Both the position numbers and the translations under genes were made by a program. Source: JAVBQB01 sp031549265 (lineage in GTDB: Bacteria > Bacillota > Clostridia > Oscillospirales > JAVBQB01). From it: 64,000 nt of DNA. This document shows, in pieces, positions 26,978-35,704 of the stretch (within the stretch, counting starts at the first letter, position 1; each line of letters starts with the position of its first letter). Where the stretch lies: assembly GCA_031549265.1 (NCBI GenBank), contig JAVBQB010000002.1:310001-374000 (forward strand), in the 5' to 3' direction. Below the pieces are notes generated by a model. The model saw only the letters and a program-made list of their open reading frames with translations. It was not told the DNA's origin and made no database searches.

Positions 26978-28167
26978 GGCAGCGCACCTCCGCAAGCGGC
27001 GGCGATGTCGCGGCTGGACGCGATGACGACTGGAACGATGCCGGCGTCGATCATCTCGCTCCTGTCGGGAACCGGAGCGCCTCCGACCAGGATGGCAGTC
27101 ACTTTGCGCCCGGTCTGAGCGATATACGCCAGCGCCGAAATGACAGGCTCGTCAAAATTGTGAAGTACGGCGATGAGGCCGCTGTCCGCGATATTGCCGA
27201 AGCGGCCGGTCATCAGATCCTCGGGCAGCAGCTTGCCCTCAAAGGTGGCGGTGGCCAGCGGTGAGTAAAACAAGCCGAAATCGGCGGGAGTCTCGCCGAA
27301 CACCTCGATACTGTCCTCGGATTTGGCCGTCATGTGGACAGCCGTCCCCGAGTCAAGCAGGCAGCGGCAGACCGAGACCGCGCATTCGAGCACAGAATCC
27401 TCCAGAACTATCGCGTCAAGGCCGGTTCTGCCGTGAGCGGTGCAATCGATAAATACGTGCGTTTCATGCCTGCTGACTGTCTCGAATTCGCGCACCATGA
27501 GCTTAAGATACCGCGCGGTCAGCTTCCAGTGGGTTCGGCGAAGGGGATCGCCCTCCCGCCAAGCGCGGATGTCGGCGAGCGACGACTGATCCTCAAAGTC
27601 GGAAACGCGGGCGATGCTCTGCCCGTCCAGCTTGCGGGACGTCGACGCGCACGAAGTAAGGCTTACTACCTTAGGGTAAACCAGCATGGATATCGGCTCG
27701 ATCTTACCTCGATCCTGCGCCTCGATTTTAACCGAAAACAGGCCGAAAAGGTCGCGGTATTCGAGCGCGCGCACGCCGATTTCATATAAGCCCCTGTAAC
27801 GGCAGGGGAGATCATCCGTGATTTCTGCGATACCCCTCGGGCCGATGGAAACCGGGGTGAGAGTGCGGACGCCGCGGAGCTCGGTGTCGGTGGTGCTGTA
27901 ATAGACCATCATAAACGTCACAGGGAGCGGCCCGCGGTTTACGATCCTGATGGTGAGCGCGGCGGTTTCGCCCTTGACAGCGTAATCGGGCGCGACCGTT
28001 TGGGTGATTTTAGTCAGCATTACGGCGTGGATAATATCCGCGGCGGAAAAAATAAGTATGCCGAGCAGAATTACTGTCAGCACCAGGTACAAGTCCTCGC
28101 CGGTATACGACAGGGCTATCAGTGACGACAGCAGCAGCAGGCCGAACAGAAGTCTGTGTTTCCACAT
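26974..28167 (-). CDS. DUF58 domain protein (VWA-like)
   Basis: 397 residues. Two N-terminal membrane spans (5-45) are followed by a beta-rich region and a DUF58 domain around 195-310 with the hallmark block SDFEDQSSLADIRAWREGDPL and RTHWKLTARYLKLMVREFE. DUF58 proteins are structurally von-Willebrand-A-like and pair with MoxR ATPases, probably in assembling or activating partner proteins. It begins four bases after the MoxR stop (ribosome binding site AAGGTGA inside the moxR end) and ends overlapping the transglutaminase start. Confidence 0.92.
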   Translation of the reverse strand: MWKHRLLFGLLLLSSLIALSYTGEDLYLVLTVILLGILIFSAADIIHAVMLTKITQTVAPDYAVKGETAALTIRIVNRGPLPVTFMMVYYSTTDTELRGVRTLTPVSIGPRGIAEITDDLPCRYRGLYEIGVRALEYRDLFGLFSVKIEAQDRGKIEPISMLVYPKVVSLTSCASTSRKLDGQSIARVSDFEDQSSLADIRAWREGDPLRRTHWKLTARYLKLMVREFETVSRHETHVFIDCTAHGRTGLDAIVLEDSVLECAVSVCRCLLDSGTAVHMTAKSEDSIEVFGETPADFGLFYSPLATATFEGKLLPEDLMTGRFGNIADSGLIAVLHNFDEPVISALAYIAQTGRKVTAILVGGAPVPDRSEMIDAGIVPVVIASSRDIAAACGGALP

Positions 28168-28171
28168 GGCT

Positions 28172-29110
28172 TCACCTTGAACCTGGAACAGGAACGGATG
28201 ACAAAATGCGCGCGATGGCTTGTCCCGGCGTTATTTTTTTCATTTTAGCCTCCGGGTGCAGGATGATTCTGTGCGCCAGAACCGGCTCCGCGAGCGCTTT
28301 GACATCGTCGGGGATGACGAATTCGCGCCCGCTCAGCAATGCGAGTGCGCGCGACGCGTGAGTCAGGCCCAGTGAACCGCGCGGGGACACGCCGAGCGCC
28401 AGTTCGGGATCCTGCCTGGTTCTAGCGGCCAGCAGCGATACGTATTCAAAAATCGCCGGGCTGCAATAGATTTTAGGAACAAATTCCTGCATTCTGACAA
28501 CTTCTTCAGCCGATGTGACCGCCGAGAGCTTGGGCGCGCGGATGTCGCTTGAGTGGCGCTCAAGTACTTGCACCTCTTCCTCGACTGACGGATATCCCAT
28601 AGTAATCTTAATTAAAAAACGGTCCATCTGCGCCTCGGGCAGCGGATATGTACCGATATAATCAACCGGATTCTGCGTTGCGAGAACGAGAAAGGGAGAC
28701 GGCACCTTATAGGTCTCACCGTCCACCGTGACCTGTCCTTCCTGCATGACTTCAAGCAGCGCGGATTGGGTTTTGGGCGACGTGCGGTTGATTTCGTCGG
28801 CCAGGACGATCTGGCTCATGATCGCGCCCGGCTTGAATTTGAACTCGCCGGTTTTAACGTCAAGCATAGAAAAGCCGGTTACGTCCGACGGCATGACGTC
28901 AGGAGTGAACTGAATGCGCCGGAACGAGCAGCCGAGCGACTGCGCGAGCGCTGTGACCAGCGTTGTCTTGCCGATGCCGGGCACGTCCTCAATAAGTATA
29001 TGCCCGCGGCTGAGCACCGCGATCAGCGCAAGCTGAATTGACTTCCGTTTACCTACCAGTATGTTTTCAATATTATTGCTGATTGTAGTTATCAGTCTGT
29101 GAACATCCAA
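28172..29110 (-). CDS. MoxR-family AAA+ ATPase
   Basis: 312 residues. Walker A DVPGIGKTTLV, Walker B LADEINRTSPKTQSALLEVMQEGQV, sensor 1 VLATQNPVDYIGTYPLPEAQ, arginine finger region MDRFLI and a C-terminal AAA lid. MoxR ATPases act as chaperones for VWA-type partners, here DUF58. First gene of the operon. The start is TTG at 29110 with GAGGT eight bases upstream; the nearby ATG is out of frame. Confidence 0.95.
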   Translation of the reverse strand: MDVHRLITTISNNIENILVGKRKSIQLALIAVLSRGHILIEDVPGIGKTTLVTALAQSLGCSFRRIQFTPDVMPSDVTGFSMLDVKTGEFKFKPGAIMSQIVLADEINRTSPKTQSALLEVMQEGQVTVDGETYKVPSPFLVLATQNPVDYIGTYPLPEAQMDRFLIKITMGYPSVEEEVQVLERHSSDIRAPKLSAVTSAEEVVRMQEFVPKIYCSPAIFEYVSLLAARTRQDPELALGVSPRGSLGLTHASRALALLSGREFVIPDDVKALAEPVLAHRIILHPEAKMKKITPGQAIARILSSVPVPGSR

Positions 29111-29177
29111 TTGCAGTTACCTCACACGAAATTATTGACGCAAAATTGCCGCTTGACATAACAATTGTATTACAGGA

Positions 29178-29206
29178 ATTATACACCATATTGAACGATC
29201 TGCCAA
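29178..29206 (-). promoter_or_regulatory. Promoter of the moxR operon
   Basis: On the minus strand TTGGCA (29201-29206), a 17-base spacer and TATAAT (29178-29183). Confidence 0.6.
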
Positions 29207-29222
29207 ATGATAATTTTAATTG

Positions 29223-29251
29223 TTGATAAAACGCTGGAATTAAAGTAAAAT
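29223..29251 (+). promoter_or_regulatory. Promoter of prmA
   Basis: TTGATA (29223-29228), a 17-base spacer and TAAAAT (29246-29251), 30 bases before the prmA ATG. It is back to back with the moxR promoter. Confidence 0.5.
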
Positions 29252-29281
29252 ATATGTTGAAAACTGGAGGTTGAGTTATTT

Positions 29282-30256
29282 ATGGAATGGATCAGAGTCC
29301 AGATTAATACAGCTCCGTCGGTATGTGACATAGTGGGGAGCATGCTGCTGGATTTTGGGATCGGCGGCTACCAGGTGGACGATTCGCTTGAGTTTGAGCA
29401 ATTTCTCCGCGAAAAAAAGCCGTATTGGGACGATGTTGACAAAGATTTGGTCGAAAGGCTCAAGACGCTGACCTGCGTAACCATATATCTGCCGTCTGAC
29501 GCTAACGGACGCGAAATGCTCATCTCGATCAGGGACGAACTCGAAAGGCTGCATGCCAGAAATCCCGAGTTTCTGCCCTCTGGAACGCTGCTTAAAATTG
29601 ACAGCGTTTATGAAGAGGACTGGGAGACAGCCTGGAAAGCGTACTTCCACCCGATCGAGATCGGCGAGAAAACGCTGATCTGCCCCCAGTGGGAGAAACC
29701 GCCCGAGAACTGCGAACGCGCGATTCTTTGGATCGACCCCGGCATGGCGTTCGGTACAGGCGCGCACCCGAGCACAAGACTTTGCATGGAGGCCGCCGAA
29801 AAGCATGTCCGGCCCGGCTGTGACGTGCTGGATATCGGCTGCGGCAGCGGGATACTGTTTATCCAGTCGATGCTGCTCGGCGCGGGTTCGGCTGCGGCGG
29901 TCGAGCTTGACCCGACGGCCGCGAAAATTGCCGTTAACAACGCCGCCGACAACGGTTTGGAGACGGAAAAGGTTACGGTTCATACCGGAGACATTATCTC
30001 CGACGACGAACTGTTCGGCAGACTCGGTCAAAAGCAATACGACGTTGTATTCTGCAATATTGTGTCTGATGTTATAATCGCCCTGATGCCGAGGCTGGCG
30101 TCACTTGTCAAACGCGAAGGCGTAGTCATCCTGTCCGGCATAATCGATAAACGCTGCGCCGATGTTTTGGCGGGTGTTCACGAGCATAATCTGACTGTCC
30201 TGGAGCAAATGGAAAGCGACGGCTGGTGCTGTCTGGTCTGCGGAATCGCTGGCTGA
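29282..30256 (+). CDS. prmA: Ribosomal protein L11 methyltransferase
   Basis: 324 residues, a SAM-dependent enzyme that methylates ribosomal protein L11. The N-terminal L11-recognition domain (about 1-110) is followed by WETAWKAYFHPIEIG, GMAFGTGAHPSTRLC and the Rossmann SAM motif DVLDIGCGSGILFI, then VFCNIVSDVIIAL, equivalent to the NILA motif. Full length. Start ATG with CTGGAGGT upstream. It precedes a second rRNA/tRNA methyltransferase gene by 87 bases, so a translation-modification operon is likely. Confidence 0.96.
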   Translation: MEWIRVQINTAPSVCDIVGSMLLDFGIGGYQVDDSLEFEQFLREKKPYWDDVDKDLVERLKTLTCVTIYLPSDANGREMLISIRDELERLHARNPEFLPSGTLLKIDSVYEEDWETAWKAYFHPIEIGEKTLICPQWEKPPENCERAILWIDPGMAFGTGAHPSTRLCMEAAEKHVRPGCDVLDIGCGSGILFIQSMLLGAGSAAAVELDPTAAKIAVNNAADNGLETEKVTVHTGDIISDDELFGRLGQKQYDVVFCNIVSDVIIALMPRLASLVKREGVVILSGIIDKRCADVLAGVHEHNLTVLEQMESDGWCCLVCGIAG

Positions 30257-30343
30257 CGTTTTGCTATTTGGCAGGATGGGGATAATCATCACAAATAAGA
30301 AAAGAACCCGGCTGAATGTTCCGGGACCAGAACGGAGTAAGAT

Positions 30344-31717
30344 TTGCAAAAGAATGATCTGGCAACGGTACAGATAGAAGGGTACAATTCCGACGGCATG
30401 GGCGTCGCGCGGGTGGAGGGCAGAGCGGTTTTCGTTCGCGCCGCGGCCCGCGGAGACGTGTGTGACGTCAGGATAACCAAGGTCAATTCGTCGGCGGCGT
30501 GGGCAAAGAGCGAGCGGATTGAGTCACCGTCGGCTCACAGAATAGAGAGCCGGTGTCCGGTTTTCCCAAAATGCGGAGGCTGCGATTTCCAGCACATAAC
30601 CTACAGCGAGGAGCTGGACGCAAAGCTCGACCGGGTGCAGTCCGCGCTCAAGCGGATTGGCGGAGTCACGCCGGTTTGCGACGGCGTCATTGCCGCGGAT
30701 GATACGGACTGGTACCGCAACAAAGCCGCGATTCCCGCCGCGACGCAGGACGACCGGGTAGTCACGGGCTTTTACCGTCTGCACAGCCACGACGTTGTGC
30801 CCGTCGATGTATGCAGGATTCAGAGCAATGAGTCAAACGCCGCGGCGCACGCCGTCCGCCAATGGGCGGAGGAGTGTAAGATTCCGGTTTTTGACGAGGA
30901 GCGGATGAAGGGGATGCTGCGCCGGATTTTGGTGCGGACAGCCGCTGACGGCAAGACACAGGTGACCATTGTCGCCGCTGCCAGACGGCTGCCGTCAACA
31001 GATCGCCTGATACAGCTGCTTCTGGACAAATGCCCGGGTTTGAGCGGCCTCGTATTAAACGTCAACAAGGAAAAAGGAAACGCCATCCTGGGCAAAAAGG
31101 AAGTAACGCTCTGGGGCAGCCGCTTGCTCGAGGATACGTTGTGCGGCATGAAATTTCAGCTCTCGCCCTCGTCTTTTTACCAGATCAACCGCGCTCAGGC
31201 TGAGCGGCTGTACGAGCGCGCCGTCGAATATGCGCTTGGCAGCGGCGAAGGAGGCGGCGACATCCTGGATCTTTATTGCGGAACGGGAACGTTCACGCTC
31301 TGCCTCGCCAAATATTGCAAAAACGTGCTGGGCGTCGAGATAAACGAGCAGGCGGTCATAGACGCCGAGGCAAATGCCGAACGCAACGGGATAACAAACG
31401 CGCGGTTTATCTGCGCCGACTCTTCTGCGATATACGATATGCCGGAAATCGCCGGACTGCGAAATCCCATGGTCACTGTCGATCCGCCCCGAAAGGGACT
31501 GGACGCTGAGACGGTCAAGGCCATATTGCGGCTGAACCCCGCGCGGATTGTGTATATCTCGTGCGACCCCGCGACACTTGCCCGCGATGTCGCGGTCTTT
31601 ACCCAAAACGGATATAAAGCCGAGAGGTTTTCGGTGGTGGATATGTTCCCGCGCACGTCGAACGTTGAGACGGTTTTGCTGCTGACGGCGGAACCGGCCG
31701 GCGCAGTGCAGCTGTGA
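30344..31717 (+). CDS. 23S rRNA (uracil-C5)-methyltransferase, RlmD/RlmCD type
   Basis: 457 residues of the TrmA/RumA family. An N-terminal TRAM domain (4-58) precedes an iron-sulfur motif CPVFPKCGGC (Cys71, Cys77, Cys80) with a fourth Cys near 163. The SAM fold has DILDLYCGTGTFTLCLA, VDPPRKGLD, and YISCDPATLARD with the nucleophilic Cys. Gram-positive members methylate U747 and/or U1939 of 23S rRNA; which one cannot be told here. The start is TTG 30344 with GGAGTAAG upstream. Confidence 0.93.
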   Translation: MQKNDLATVQIEGYNSDGMGVARVEGRAVFVRAAARGDVCDVRITKVNSSAAWAKSERIESPSAHRIESRCPVFPKCGGCDFQHITYSEELDAKLDRVQSALKRIGGVTPVCDGVIAADDTDWYRNKAAIPAATQDDRVVTGFYRLHSHDVVPVDVCRIQSNESNAAAHAVRQWAEECKIPVFDEERMKGMLRRILVRTAADGKTQVTIVAAARRLPSTDRLIQLLLDKCPGLSGLVLNVNKEKGNAILGKKEVTLWGSRLLEDTLCGMKFQLSPSSFYQINRAQAERLYERAVEYALGSGEGGGDILDLYCGTGTFTLCLAKYCKNVLGVEINEQAVIDAEANAERNGITNARFICADSSAIYDMPEIAGLRNPMVTVDPPRKGLDAETVKAILRLNPARIVYISCDPATLARDVAVFTQNGYKAERFSVVDMFPRTSNVETVLLLTAEPAGAVQL

Positions 31718-31810
31718 GTCTCGGTATGAGCGGAAGCAACAAGCGGAGGCGGGTTTCGTTTCCCGATATTATGACGAAAACTAAATGAATTTCGCCTGCG
31801 CCAAACGTAC

Positions 31811-31839
31811 TTTACACGCGGGCGTTCATATGTTAAAAT
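31811..31839 (+). promoter_or_regulatory. Promoter of tRNA-Gly
   Basis: TTTACA (31811-31816), a 17-base spacer and TAAAAT (31834-31839) with an upstream TGT extension, 54 bases before the tRNA. Confidence 0.6.
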
Positions 31840-31892
31840 GCAATTGCAGCCGGGTTGTGAAACATAATTGACCTCATATCCGGCTGGCATTT

Positions 31893-31967
31893 GCGGGAGT
31901 AGTTCAGCGGTAGAGCGTCGGCTTCCCAAGCCGAAAGTCGCGGGTTCGAATCCCGTTTCCCGCTCCA
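31893..31967 (+). tRNA. tRNA-Gly (anticodon CCC)
   Basis: Full cloverleaf of 75 bases. The acceptor GCGGGAG pairs with TTCCCGC, the anticodon stem TCGGC/GCCGA encloses the loop TTCCCAA (anticodon CCC), and the T arm is CGCGGGTTCGAATCCCGT. A genome-encoded CCA ends at 31967. A terminator follows directly. Confidence 0.97.
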
Positions 31968-31970
31968 ATG

Positions 31971-32006
31971 CAAAGCCCTGTGCCGGATAGGTACAGGGCT
32001 TTGTTT
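31971..32006 (+). terminator. Terminator of tRNA-Gly
   Basis: Perfect 11-bp stem CAAAGCCCTGT / ACAGGGCTTTG with an 11-base loop, followed by TTTG. Confidence 0.85.
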
Positions 32007-32017
32007 GCCTCCAAACA

Positions 32018-32365
32018 TCACTCGTCGAGCGCGTTATACAGCTGGACAACCCCGGATTTTGTGAAAAGCTCGGCGCGGCTTTCAATTCCGAGCTTTTTGT
32101 ACAGGCTTATAATATTATTCTCGCGGGATATGACAAAAAGAAGTCCCGCCCAGACGCAGCGCTCAATGGATGTGAGAGTGACCGGCTACAAACCAATCAG
32201 ACCCACGGCGCGCCCGGTCAGCATCGCGTTGGAATTCACGAAAATCACAGCAAGAGGAAGGACGAAAAAGTTGTGCAGCTGCGACCGTCTGATGTTTCTG
32301 AAACTAAAAGTCTTCCAATCGCGCCGCGGATTCGAATAAATGGCGCAGCCGAAGAACAAGTCTTA
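32018..32365 (-). pseudogene. Decayed C-terminus of a LuxR-type regulator
   Basis: The minus-strand frame ending at 32018 reads ISRENNIISLYKKLGIESR followed by AELFTKSGVVQLYNALDE. This is the recognition-helix end of a LuxR-type helix-turn-helix domain. The expected preceding helices are compressed: LTSIERCVWAGLLF joins directly to ISRENN, so about ten or more residues are missing. A TAG stop at 32186-32188 breaks the frame. Upstream of it lies a hydrophobic stretch (FFVLPLAVIFVN), as in membrane-spanning LuxR proteins, and then another stop at about 32363. This looks like a remnant with deletions and a nonsense mutation, next to a tRNA gene and upstream of a LytTR two-component operon. Similarity was judged by eye. 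Confidence 0.45.
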
Positions 32366-32707
32366 TAAAACTTCGGTGCATTCAATAATCAGTATCCAAC
32401 CTAACTGTCAAAGTGTGTGGCTGCTGCGTACCGGCACGTCGAACGTCTAAATTATTTCAGTCAAAGGATCACATATCCAGCAAATACGCACTAATTAGAT
32501 AAATTTGGTATAAACACTGTTGGAGCTGAGATGCGATTCCAGTCTTTAAAAAGCTTGCCCCGTCGGAATGCATTAAAACAATTAATTAAGCGCGAATATT
32601 ATCGAATAGGTGGCTCATTAGTTCTACAGCCTGCTTTACTTGAGGCTTGTTGGTACACACTGCAAGAATAAATGTATTGTTTTAATTTGCCAATAAACAG
32701 CAAAGAC
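32366..32707. other. AT-rich gap before the LytTR operon
   Basis: About 340 bases, clearly more AT-rich than the flanking genes. Apart from one possible 46-residue frame (32531-32671) I see no gene, repeat or tRNA. The composition fits a tRNA-adjacent region that has gained and lost material. Confidence 0.4.
32531..32671 (+). CDS. Possible 46-residue basic small protein
   Basis: Frame MRFQSLKSLPRRNALKQL... ending in ...EACWYTLQE. TTGGAG lies six bases upstream of the ATG, and a TATAAA box preceded by TGG is at 32509-32514. It is basic, with a predicted amphipathic first half and one Cys. It ends 100 bases before the LytTR regulator. No homologue recognised; a leader, signal or toxin-like peptide, or chance, are all possible. 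Confidence 0.3.
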   Translation: MRFQSLKSLPRRNALKQLIKREYYRIGGSLVLQPALLEACWYTLQE

Positions 32708-32736
32708 TTCACATGTTGATTGTTTGCTGATATAAT
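32708..32736 (+). promoter_or_regulatory. Promoter of the LytTR-surface protein-kinase operon
   Basis: TTCACA (32708-32713), a 17-base spacer and a perfect TATAAT (32731-32736) preceded by TGA, an extended -10. It lies 39 bases before the GTG start. I do not see the paired LytTR direct repeats expected for autoregulation. Confidence 0.55.
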
Positions 32737-32774
32737 CAATATTGTCGAAAAGCGGCGAAATAGGGGGTAAAGAA

Positions 32775-33494
32775 GTGAATATTGCTGTTTGCGAAGATTG
32801 CCAAACCGACAGCAGCGCTCTTTGTGATAGCTTGCGAGAATACTGCGATAACCATTCTTACTGTGCTGATATCAGCGTGTTCTCCACCGGTGAAGCCTTG
32901 CTTCGGGCGTTTACGCCGGGCTCGTTCACCATCCTGTTTCTCGACATATTTCTGCCCGGGTGTTCGGGGATGGATGTCGCGAAGAGTATCCGTGGGATCG
33001 ACAGGGACTGCATAATCGTTTTCGTTACAACCTCGCTGGACTTTGCGATGGAAGGGTTCGGCGTCAGTGCAGCCGGATACGTTGTAAAGCCGGTTGACAG
33101 GGAAAAAATCGCTAATGTGATGTATGCGTGCCGGTTCGCGCTTGACCGCAGCAGCCGGATCATCGAATTGCCGATTAGCGGAATGAGCGTCCGCGTATCG
33201 GTGGCGGATCTGATTTATGTCGAGATCTGCAATAAAGAAGCGGTGCTGTACATGAAGCGCGGAAGGCTTACGACTCGTTTTCCGCTGGATCAAATGGAGA
33301 ACAAGTTGGGCGGCAGCCCGTTTTTGCGCTGCCACCGGAGCTTTATCATCAATATGAACCACGTAGACGATATACTGGATCACGACTTCTTGATGTGCAA
33401 CGGCGACGTTGTGCCCATGCGGAAAAACGGCAGAAAAGAAATAAAAATGGCCGTGGCTGTGTTTGTCGCCGGTTCGGCTTCGGAGGTGGTATGA
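32775..33494 (+). CDS. LytTR-family response regulator
   Basis: 239 residues. An N-terminal receiver domain has acidic residues Glu7-Asp8, the phospho-acceptor Asp57 in FLDIFLPG, Thr at TTSLDFA and Lys105 in VVKPVD. A C-terminal LytTR DNA-binding domain (about 135-232) has LIYVEICNKEAVLYM and FLRCHRSFIINMNHVDDI. These regulators are phosphorylated by GHKL-type kinases, and one is encoded two genes downstream. Start is GTG 32775 with GGGGGT upstream, rather than the earlier TTG. The stop overlaps the next gene by 4 bases (ATGA), so the three genes are translationally coupled. Confidence 0.92.
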   Translation: MNIAVCEDCQTDSSALCDSLREYCDNHSYCADISVFSTGEALLRAFTPGSFTILFLDIFLPGCSGMDVAKSIRGIDRDCIIVFVTTSLDFAMEGFGVSAAGYVVKPVDREKIANVMYACRFALDRSSRIIELPISGMSVRVSVADLIYVEICNKEAVLYMKRGRLTTRFPLDQMENKLGGSPFLRCHRSFIINMNHVDDILDHDFLMCNGDVVPMRKNGRKEIKMAVAVFVAGSASEVV

Positions 33495-35704
33495 TGACCG
33501 CGGCGAAAAGACTGATCTGCGCCCTGATTATTCTCGCGCTTTGCGCCGGCCTCCAGGTGTCGGCCCTCACGCTGGACGAAGAAGGTTTACCGGCGGCGGT
33601 CGGCGAGGATGCTGAAACAGAGGTCTCACCCGCGGCAGACGGCCTCTCCGATACGGTTCGATCAGAACAGGAGCTGGAGGATTGGCTGAATAGCCATGCT
33701 AGTACCGGCGGAACTGTCTTTTTGAGCGATAACATTACTCTAACGAGTTTCAGCGGCGTGTACTTCACGTCCAAAGTGGTAATTAACACGATGCAATACG
33801 GACTTACATACGACGGAGGCAGTTTTTTTACTGATAATCTTGAGCTGACCGGCGAGGGCGTGGACGTACCGGTGCTGACGATAATAAATCCGGCGCTTTT
33901 CCGCATGAGCTGGACATTTTGCGTTCAGCCGATGTCAGTTACGGCCACCGGACGCCAGAGCGAAGAGGGACTCATCGGAGGAACGGCGGTTAGAGTAGTC
34001 AGAGACAACGGCTGGAAGGTTAATTTCGATTTTTTTCTCGAGCAGGGACTGATTAGCTCGTACGGAAAGAATGCGACGGGCATGGAAATTGACGAAGCCA
34101 TCGACATATACTGCTTTAATATCCATGTAGAGGGCGAAAACAGCGCGGCGATCCGGGCTCCCGGAGGCACGAATATCTATTACAGCAAGCTGTCCGCGCA
34201 GGGCGGCGGATCTGTGCTTGCCTCTGGCAGCGGCGGAATTACGCTGGATACATGCGCGCTGAGTCCGGCGCCCGACCAGAGCGGCGTTACTGTGATTAAC
34301 AGGAAGTTTGGAGGCGAGCTTTCCAGAAATAACCGCGCCACCTTTTTGGCCAACACGGACAGCATAACCGTCGAATTTTATGCGTTTCGGAGATTTCAGC
34401 TCGAAGGCGGAGATGAAATTATCGAGCGGGGTTTTCTGGTTCTGTGGGATTATGATGCGATTGGCAGGATTGACGCCTCGGTGACGGGCACGACGACGAT
34501 AACGGGCAGACTGCCGGTTCCGTTTGAGGGGCTTGGCCTGACCGACGACTTCCCGTTGGAGATTATAATAGACGTGCGCGATCCGGCTATCCCGTGCTTC
34601 AAGTGGATCATGCTGAGCGACGATTACGGCGATGGAAGAACGGCGCTGTTCGAGTTTTGGGACTCGGACGCGTGGGAGGTTGCAGACCTGATCCTATGGA
34701 GGTCGGATGACGAGGGCGCGACCTGGTATGACGACACGGCGTCGGATGAATACAAGTGGGGTGAGACTGCCACACATAACGGATTCGACCACTATTTTAC
34801 TTATACGTTTAAGGAGATCCGGACTCCGATCTGGTTCCAACTAGAGGCGCAGGGACTTGGCGAATCCGACATCGTTAAATTACAGCCGGATGACAGTGCC
34901 TCGGTCGGAGGTATTGGAGGAGACCGTACCGGCGCGGACAGAATTATCGGAAGCAAGCCGGGAAGCAAGCCGGAGCCTCCGAAAAATGTGGAGCCGGAGA
35001 CCCCGCCGGGCGACGAACCAACATCCGGCGAAGACAGCAATAGCGCCGGGAAAACCACGGGAAAGACCAGAACCGACAGGGCGCCGAATGTGGAGGCAGT
35101 AAAATCCGTGGAAGCCGCCGCCGGAATTATTGATCTGACCGCCACGGCGGAAGACCTAATCTTTCCGGAAGCTATGCAGAGTGCAAATCTCGCTCTCGGA
35201 ATAACGCTGGTGGCTGTCGCGCAAAATTCCGAATCAACCGATCCGCAAAAAGCGCCGGAAGATCAGTTTAGGCTGATCAATGAGCCGACCCAAACCGGAG
35301 GCGGGACACAAAAGGCGGAGCTGCGTTCAAATTACACTCCGGAAACAGAGGACAAGGGCGAAACTCTGGTTGCCGCGGCCGTCGCGCTCCGAAACGAGCA
35401 ACCGGAATCAGCGCGGGTCGCGACATACAATGTGACAAGAGCGGGTGGCATTACCAACGGCAGCAATGCGTCGGCGGCTTTGGCAAACCGACCGGAAGCC
35501 GGCGAAATAATCCTTACGACTCCCGCGCCGGAGAGTGAAATAGTTGACGACGAAACCGGGGTGCCCCTCGGATCGGATCCTGGGGAGTCCGGGCAGATGC
35601 AATCCCCGTTTAATACCGGGCTTGCAATGGCGCTTGTGGCGTGCGCCATACTGGTACTGGCCATCTTGGCCGTACTGGTTAAGACGCGCAAGCTCCGCAA
35701 ATGA
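33491..35704 (+). CDS. Secreted, C-terminally membrane-anchored protein of unknown function
   Basis: 737 residues, not recognised. A signal peptide (7-25, cleavage near VSA) precedes an acidic spacer. Residues about 65-330 are short beta-strand turns rich in Gly/Asn (GMEID, AIRAPGG, SVLASGSGGITLD) that resemble a right-handed parallel beta-helix. Residues 330-465 form a compact Trp/Asp-rich domain (LFEFWDSDAW, WRSDDEGATWYDD). A long Pro/Glu/Ser/Thr linker (470-700) leads to one membrane helix (709-730) and a KTRKLRK stop-transfer. The expected topology is outside, anchored by the C-terminus. It overlaps both neighbours by 4 bases, so it is made together with a response regulator and sensor kinase. 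A carbohydrate- or envelope-binding role is inferred from the fold and the kinase's sensor domain. The ATG at 33494 is an alternative start with better spacing. Confidence 0.75.
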   Translation: MMTAAKRLICALIILALCAGLQVSALTLDEEGLPAAVGEDAETEVSPAADGLSDTVRSEQELEDWLNSHASTGGTVFLSDNITLTSFSGVYFTSKVVINTMQYGLTYDGGSFFTDNLELTGEGVDVPVLTIINPALFRMSWTFCVQPMSVTATGRQSEEGLIGGTAVRVVRDNGWKVNFDFFLEQGLISSYGKNATGMEIDEAIDIYCFNIHVEGENSAAIRAPGGTNIYYSKLSAQGGGSVLASGSGGITLDTCALSPAPDQSGVTVINRKFGGELSRNNRATFLANTDSITVEFYAFRRFQLEGGDEIIERGFLVLWDYDAIGRIDASVTGTTTITGRLPVPFEGLGLTDDFPLEIIIDVRDPAIPCFKWIMLSDDYGDGRTALFEFWDSDAWEVADLILWRSDDEGATWYDDTASDEYKWGETATHNGFDHYFTYTFKEIRTPIWFQLEAQGLGESDIVKLQPDDSASVGGIGGDRTGADRIIGSKPGSKPEPPKNVEPETPPGDEPTSGEDSNSAGKTTGKTRTDRAPNVEAVKSVEAAAGIIDLTATAEDLIFPEAMQSANLALGITLVAVAQNSESTDPQKAPEDQFRLINEPTQTGGGTQKAELRSNYTPETEDKGETLVAAAVALRNEQPESARVATYNVTRAGGITNGSNASAALANRPEAGEIILTTPAPESEIVDDETGVPLGSDPGESGQMQSPFNTGLAMALVACAILVLAILAVLVKTRKLRK

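Noticed and set aside
31968..32339. 123-codon plus-strand frame after tRNA-Gly
   Set aside because: It starts in the tRNA terminator, has no ribosome binding site, and lies opposite the LuxR remnant, which has the recognisable sequence.
33395..33490. Upstream extension of the secreted protein frame
   Set aside because: It overlaps the LytTR coding region, and the signal peptide begins at the ATG at 33491/33494 directly after GGAGG.
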